From Tractidigestivibacter scatoligenes (GTDB lineage Bacteria > Actinomycetota > Coriobacteriia > Coriobacteriales > Atopobiaceae), in contig NZ_LOJF01000001.1 in NCBI RefSeq assembly GCF_001494635.1, forward strand, positions 620,001 through 684,000: a stretch of DNA of 64,000 nucleotides, written 5' to 3'. Of the stretch, positions 60,964 to 64,000 are shown in pieces (position 1 is the first letter of the stretch; every line of letters starts with the position of its first letter). Position numbers and translations under genes: made by a program. The notes beneath the pieces are model-generated. The model did not search any database. It had not been told where the DNA came from and was given only the letters and a program-made list of their open reading frames with translations.

Positions 60964-61818
60964 ATGGCTTCCCACGAACCGTTTGGCCACCTGGAGGGCG
61001 TGATGGGGGACATTCTCGCGGACATTGATACGTCGGCGCTCATAGGGAAGATTGTCTTTCTCGCCGTTGTCATTGGCGTCGCGCTGCTCGTGCAGCGTGT
61101 CGTGGTACACGGCCTCAAACGCGCGCTCGACGCGGCGGGCGTGCCCAAGGCGTCGATCTTCGTGAACATCGTGCGCGCCGTCATCTGGGTGTTTGCTCTG
61201 CTCGCCGTGCTCGAGCCCGTCTTTGGCGTCCAGCCCACCGCCTTTGTGGCCGCCCTGGGCGTGACTTCCGTGGTAATCTCCTTTGGCCTGCAGGACACGG
61301 TCTCAAACATCGTCGCTGGCCTGGGGCTCATGATGGGGCGCGTGGTGCGCCCCGGCGACCAGGTCACCATTGGCGGCTTTACCGGCGAGGTGGTGGACGT
61401 CACGTGGCGCTCGACTATGGTGCGCGACAAGGGCGGCAAGGTCGAGGTCATCCCCAACTCCGTCCTCAACAAGACTGCCCTTACGCGCGAGACGGACTGG
61501 TCGGTCACGGACTGCCCGGTCGAGTTCTACGCCGAGCCGGGAAGCGACCTGGACGCTGTGACCCGCGAGGTGCAGGACCTTGCGAGCAAGGCTTGCGGCG
61601 CCGCGCTTGCCCCCGACTACACGACTGAGGTCCTCTTCGACGCCCTGGGCCCCCTGGGAATGCACGGTACCGCCCACCTGCATCTTGTTGCCGGTTCCAA
61701 CTACTCCGCGCAGGCCGACGCCCTTGTGCGTGCCATCTCTCGCGCGCCGTGGGTCGCGCGGCCGGCGTCTGCCGCGGCTGCCGCCGCGGCAGACGCAACA
61801 TCCAACACAACCAACTGA
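60964..61818 (+). CDS. MscS family mechanosensitive channel
   Basis: A 284-residue small-conductance channel. Three N-terminal helices are seen; the pore helix region FVAALGVTSVVISFGLQDTVSNIVAG leads into the MscS beta domain (GDQVTIGGFTGEVVDVTWRSTMVRDKGGKVEVIPN). The C-terminus ends in an Ala-rich stretch. It should release solutes on osmotic downshock. The ribosome site is GGGAGAGTATC. luxS starts 12 bp later. Confidence 0.93.
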   Translation: MASHEPFGHLEGVMGDILADIDTSALIGKIVFLAVVIGVALLVQRVVVHGLKRALDAAGVPKASIFVNIVRAVIWVFALLAVLEPVFGVQPTAFVAALGVTSVVISFGLQDTVSNIVAGLGLMMGRVVRPGDQVTIGGFTGEVVDVTWRSTMVRDKGGKVEVIPNSVLNKTALTRETDWSVTDCPVEFYAEPGSDLDAVTREVQDLASKACGAALAPDYTTEVLFDALGPLGMHGTAHLHLVAGSNYSAQADALVRAISRAPWVARPASAAAAAAADATSNTTN

Positions 61819-61830
61819 AAGGCAACGACT

Positions 61831-62355
61831 ATGAAGACCATCGCAAGCTTCACCGTGAACCACCTCGTGCTCGAGCCCGGCGTCTACGTGAGCCGCGTGG
61901 ACGAGGACCCCGCCACCGGCGCTGTGGTCACCACGTTTGACCTGCGCCTCACGGCGCCTAACCGCGAGCCCGTCATGGACACGGCGGCGGTCCACGCCAT
62001 CGAGCATCTGGGTGCGACCTTCCTGAGAAACGACCCCGAGTGGTCAAGCCGCGTAGTCTACTTTGGCCCCATGGGCTGCCGCACGGGCTTCTACCTGGTG
62101 GTGTTTGGCCAGCGCACCTCGCGCGAAGTGCTGCCGCTCGTGCGTCGCTGCTTTGAGTTCGTGCGCGACTTCGAGGGCGAGATCCCGGGCGCCCGCCCCG
62201 AGGCCTGCGGCAACTGGCATGACGCTGACCTCAACCTGGCGCACTGGTGGGCGCGCCGCTACCTCGCCAACACGCTCGAGGTCATCGATGACGCGCATCT
62301 CACGTACCCTGCCCTGCTCGACGGCGAGAACAACGAGGAGTCCCACAATGCGTAG
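61831..62355 (+). CDS. luxS: S-ribosylhomocysteine lyase
   Basis: A 174-residue metalloenzyme splitting S-ribosylhomocysteine into homocysteine and the AI-2 precursor DPD. The metal ligands H55 and H59 (HAIEH, with E58) and C126 (ACGNWHD), plus catalytic C83 (GPMGCRTGFY), are all present. The start follows GAAAGGCAACGACT. It overlaps mtnN by 8 bp, which supplies its substrate. Confidence 0.96.
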   Translation: MKTIASFTVNHLVLEPGVYVSRVDEDPATGAVVTTFDLRLTAPNREPVMDTAAVHAIEHLGATFLRNDPEWSSRVVYFGPMGCRTGFYLVVFGQRTSREVLPLVRRCFEFVRDFEGEIPGARPEACGNWHDADLNLAHWWARRYLANTLEVIDDAHLTYPALLDGENNEESHNA

Positions 62356-63061
62356 CGATATCAAGGTTGGCATCATCGGCGCTATGGAGGTCGAGGTGGC
62401 GCACCTCGTGGCAAGCCTTGAGGGCGAGTCCGTCTCGACCGTGGCCGGCATGGAGTTCCACGCGGGCACCCTGGGCGGCGTGCCGGTGGTCGTGGTGCGC
62501 TCCGGCGTTGGCAAGGTCAACGCCGGCGTGTGCGTGCAGGTGCTGGTAGACCGCTATTGCGTGACACACGTGGTGAACACCGGCGTCGCCGGGTCCCTCG
62601 ATGCGCGCATCGACGTGGGCGACATCGTGGTCTCGACCGACTGCCGCTACCACGACGTGGACGCGACGGTCTTTGGCTACGAGCCGGGAGAGATTCCGCA
62701 GCTGGGATGCGTGAGCTTCTCGGCAGATGAGGGGCTTCGTGCGCAGGCCGTGGCAGCTGTGCACGACGTGGCGGGTGACGTGCGGGCCTTCGAGGGGCGC
62801 GTGGTCTCGGGCGACGTCTTTGTGACCGACGCGCACGACAAGGAGCGTCTGGCCCACGACTTTGGCGGCATGTGCTGCGAGATGGAAGGCACTGCTGTTG
62901 CCCAGACGGCATGGCTCAACCGCGTTCCGTTCGTGGTGGTGCGGGCGATCTCGGACAAGCCGGGGTCGACGACGCCCGTGGAGTACGCCGCGTTCGAGAC
63001 GGCTGCGGCCGAGCACTGCGCCGCCATCGTCGCGCGAATGGTGTCGCGCCTGGGCGAGTAG
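62348..63061 (+). CDS. mtnN: 5'-methylthioadenosine/S-adenosylhomocysteine nucleosidase
   Basis: A 237-residue nucleosidase that removes adenine from SAH and MTA. VGIIGAMEVEV holds the catalytic-site Glu (E14). NTGVAGSL, GMCCEMEGTAVAQ and SDKPG (D203) are family motifs. ATG 62348 lies within luxS behind GAGGAG, giving a coupled two-step pathway from SAH to homocysteine and AI-2. The adenine released could feed the deaminase encoded at 34-36 kb. Confidence 0.95.
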   Translation: MRSDIKVGIIGAMEVEVAHLVASLEGESVSTVAGMEFHAGTLGGVPVVVVRSGVGKVNAGVCVQVLVDRYCVTHVVNTGVAGSLDARIDVGDIVVSTDCRYHDVDATVFGYEPGEIPQLGCVSFSADEGLRAQAVAAVHDVAGDVRAFEGRVVSGDVFVTDAHDKERLAHDFGGMCCEMEGTAVAQTAWLNRVPFVVVRAISDKPGSTTPVEYAAFETAAAEHCAAIVARMVSRLGE

Positions 63062-63199
63062 GGCGAGGGCACCGGGGCCGCCGCTGGCGGCTGTCGCCGG
63101 AGGCGCCTAAATGTTGCAAATCTCTCCAAAAGCGGCTCTCCGGCGACAATGTCCTGTCTGTTGCTGCCGCTACGCCCCGCCGCGTCGGCCCCCGCGGCG

Positions 63200-64000
63200 C
63201 TACACCCCCTGGATCGCGATCCCCACGATCTCCGGGCCGGTGTGCACGAGAAGGTCCGCCGAGATTCCCGAGCGAATGACCTCCACCGCGTTGTCCACCT
63301 GCGCCAGCACGCGCTCCTCAAGTTCGTCGAACATGTCGACGCACGCGCTCGAGCAGCAGATGGCCACGCGCACCTTGTCATACTTTCTCGCCTGCTCCTC
63401 GACAAGGGCAATCTCGGTGTCGATGGAGCGCTCCCAGCCGCGCGCCTTGCGCGCCACCACGTAGGCGCCCTCCTCGTTGCAGGTGATTACAGGCTTGATG
63501 TTTAGCGCGGTGCCCAGGCGATACACGGCAGCGCTGATGCGTCCACCCTTGCGCAGGTAGTCCAGGCTCTTTACCGAGAAGAACACAGAGTTCTTATGTG
63601 CCACCAGCTCGAGCATCGCGCCAATGTGCTGCAGCGTGATGCCCTCCTCGACCATGCGCACGGCCTCCATCACCACAAGCCCGGCGGCAACGCCAATGGT
63701 CTTGGTGTCGACGACCTCAACGGGGAAGTCGTCCAGCTGATCGGCAACCATGCGCACGGTGTCGCAGGTGGCCGAGAGGCCCGAGGAGATGCTCACGAAG
63801 ATAGCCGCCACGTAGCCGTCGTCATGCGCGCGGTCGAACTCGCGGCGAATGGTCGCGGGCGAGGGCAGCGAGGTCGAGGGCACCTCGGTTGCCATGCGCT
63901 CGACAAGCTGCTCGGGTGTGATGGTGACGCCGCTCTCGTACGTCGAGCCGTCCGAGAAGTTGATGCGCAGCGGGACAATGCGCACGTCATGCTCGTACGC
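63200..64000 (-). CDS. DegV family protein, N-terminus beyond the window
   Basis: At least 267 residues of a second DegV protein. VRIVPLRINFSDGSTYESG, TSLPSPATIRREF, SISSGLSATCDTVRM and KSLDYLRKGGRISAAVYRLGTALNIKPVI are typical. The reading frame remains open to base 64000, so the start lies outside. It shares only family features with the DegV at 26721-27668 and is not a recent duplicate. Confidence 0.9.
   Translation of the reverse strand, partial: AYEHDVRIVPLRINFSDGSTYESGVTITPEQLVERMATEVPSTSLPSPATIRREFDRAHDDGYVAAIFVSISSGLSATCDTVRMVADQLDDFPVEVVDTKTIGVAAGLVVMEAVRMVEEGITLQHIGAMLELVAHKNSVFFSVKSLDYLRKGGRISAAVYRLGTALNIKPVITCNEEGAYVVARKARGWERSIDTEIALVEEQARKYDKVRVAICCSSACVDMFDELEERVLAQVDNAVEVIRSGISADLLVHTGPEIVGIAIQGV

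Overview
The window is about 64 kb of GC-rich chromosomal DNA from an anaerobic or microaerotolerant actinobacterium, most likely class Coriobacteriia (Olsenella/Atopobium-like). The evidence is indirect: high GC with actinobacterial codon use, D-lactate dehydrogenase next to pyruvate kinase, an FprA-type flavodiiron protein, an H2O-forming NADH-oxidase family enzyme, CarD, a Tad pilus locus without an outer-membrane secretin (so a single-membrane cell), and several Tat/lipobox lipoproteins. No rRNA, CRISPR array or intact prophage was seen. One tRNA (Phe, GAA) is present.

Layout. 0.6-9 kb: a GH13 glucosidase, then ldhD-pyk on the minus strand, then a P-type Ca2+-ATPase with a structured leader that hides its ribosome binding site, followed by rsgA. 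9.3-19.2 kb: a compact, mostly overlapping Tad/Flp pilus operon (cpaB-like, tadZ, tadA, tadB, tadC, two Flp-type prepilins, TadE/TadG-like pseudopilins, a DUF192 protein and a zinc-ribbon/FHA protein), followed by a DUF2207 membrane protein. 21.5-25.2 kb: fprA, then a decayed integrated element (two truncated genes facing opposite ways) that abuts tRNA-Phe and a repeat-rich spacer. 25.2-34.1 kb: an 8-oxoguanine glycosylase operon, DegV, two Tat lipoproteins (esterase-like and cyclophilin), carD, an ACT-domain protein, citrate synthase and a Cof-type HAD phosphatase. 34.4-38.5 kb: a purine module (adenine deaminase, a GntR/HutC regulator, a BMP-family lipoprotein) whose two outer promoter regions share an identical 12-mer. 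38.6-48.5 kb: kup, a serine carboxypeptidase, an RlmKL-like rRNA methyltransferase, phosphoglucomutase and a tyrosine phosphatase. 48.6-54 kb: a lower-GC block with a MacB-like ABC transporter and two divergently transcribed zinc-ribbon membrane proteins. 54.1-64 kb: an LMW phosphatase, a U32 protein, HigBA, an NADH oxidase, a UvrD/PcrA helicase, MscS, luxS-mtnN and the end of a second DegV protein.

Dispersed repeats are conspicuous. Four copies of a 29-bp palindrome lie at gene ends, and three of them supply the TGA stop codon of the preceding gene. A 105-bp terminator-bearing repeat occurs twice, with a degenerate third copy. Four dyad repeats downstream of tRNA-Phe are arranged as two pairs, each with exactly 40-bp spacing. 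The observations most worth following are the Ca2+-ATPase leader, the stop-codon palindromes, the tRNA-Phe element, the purine operator and the DUF192/FHA extension of the Tad operon.
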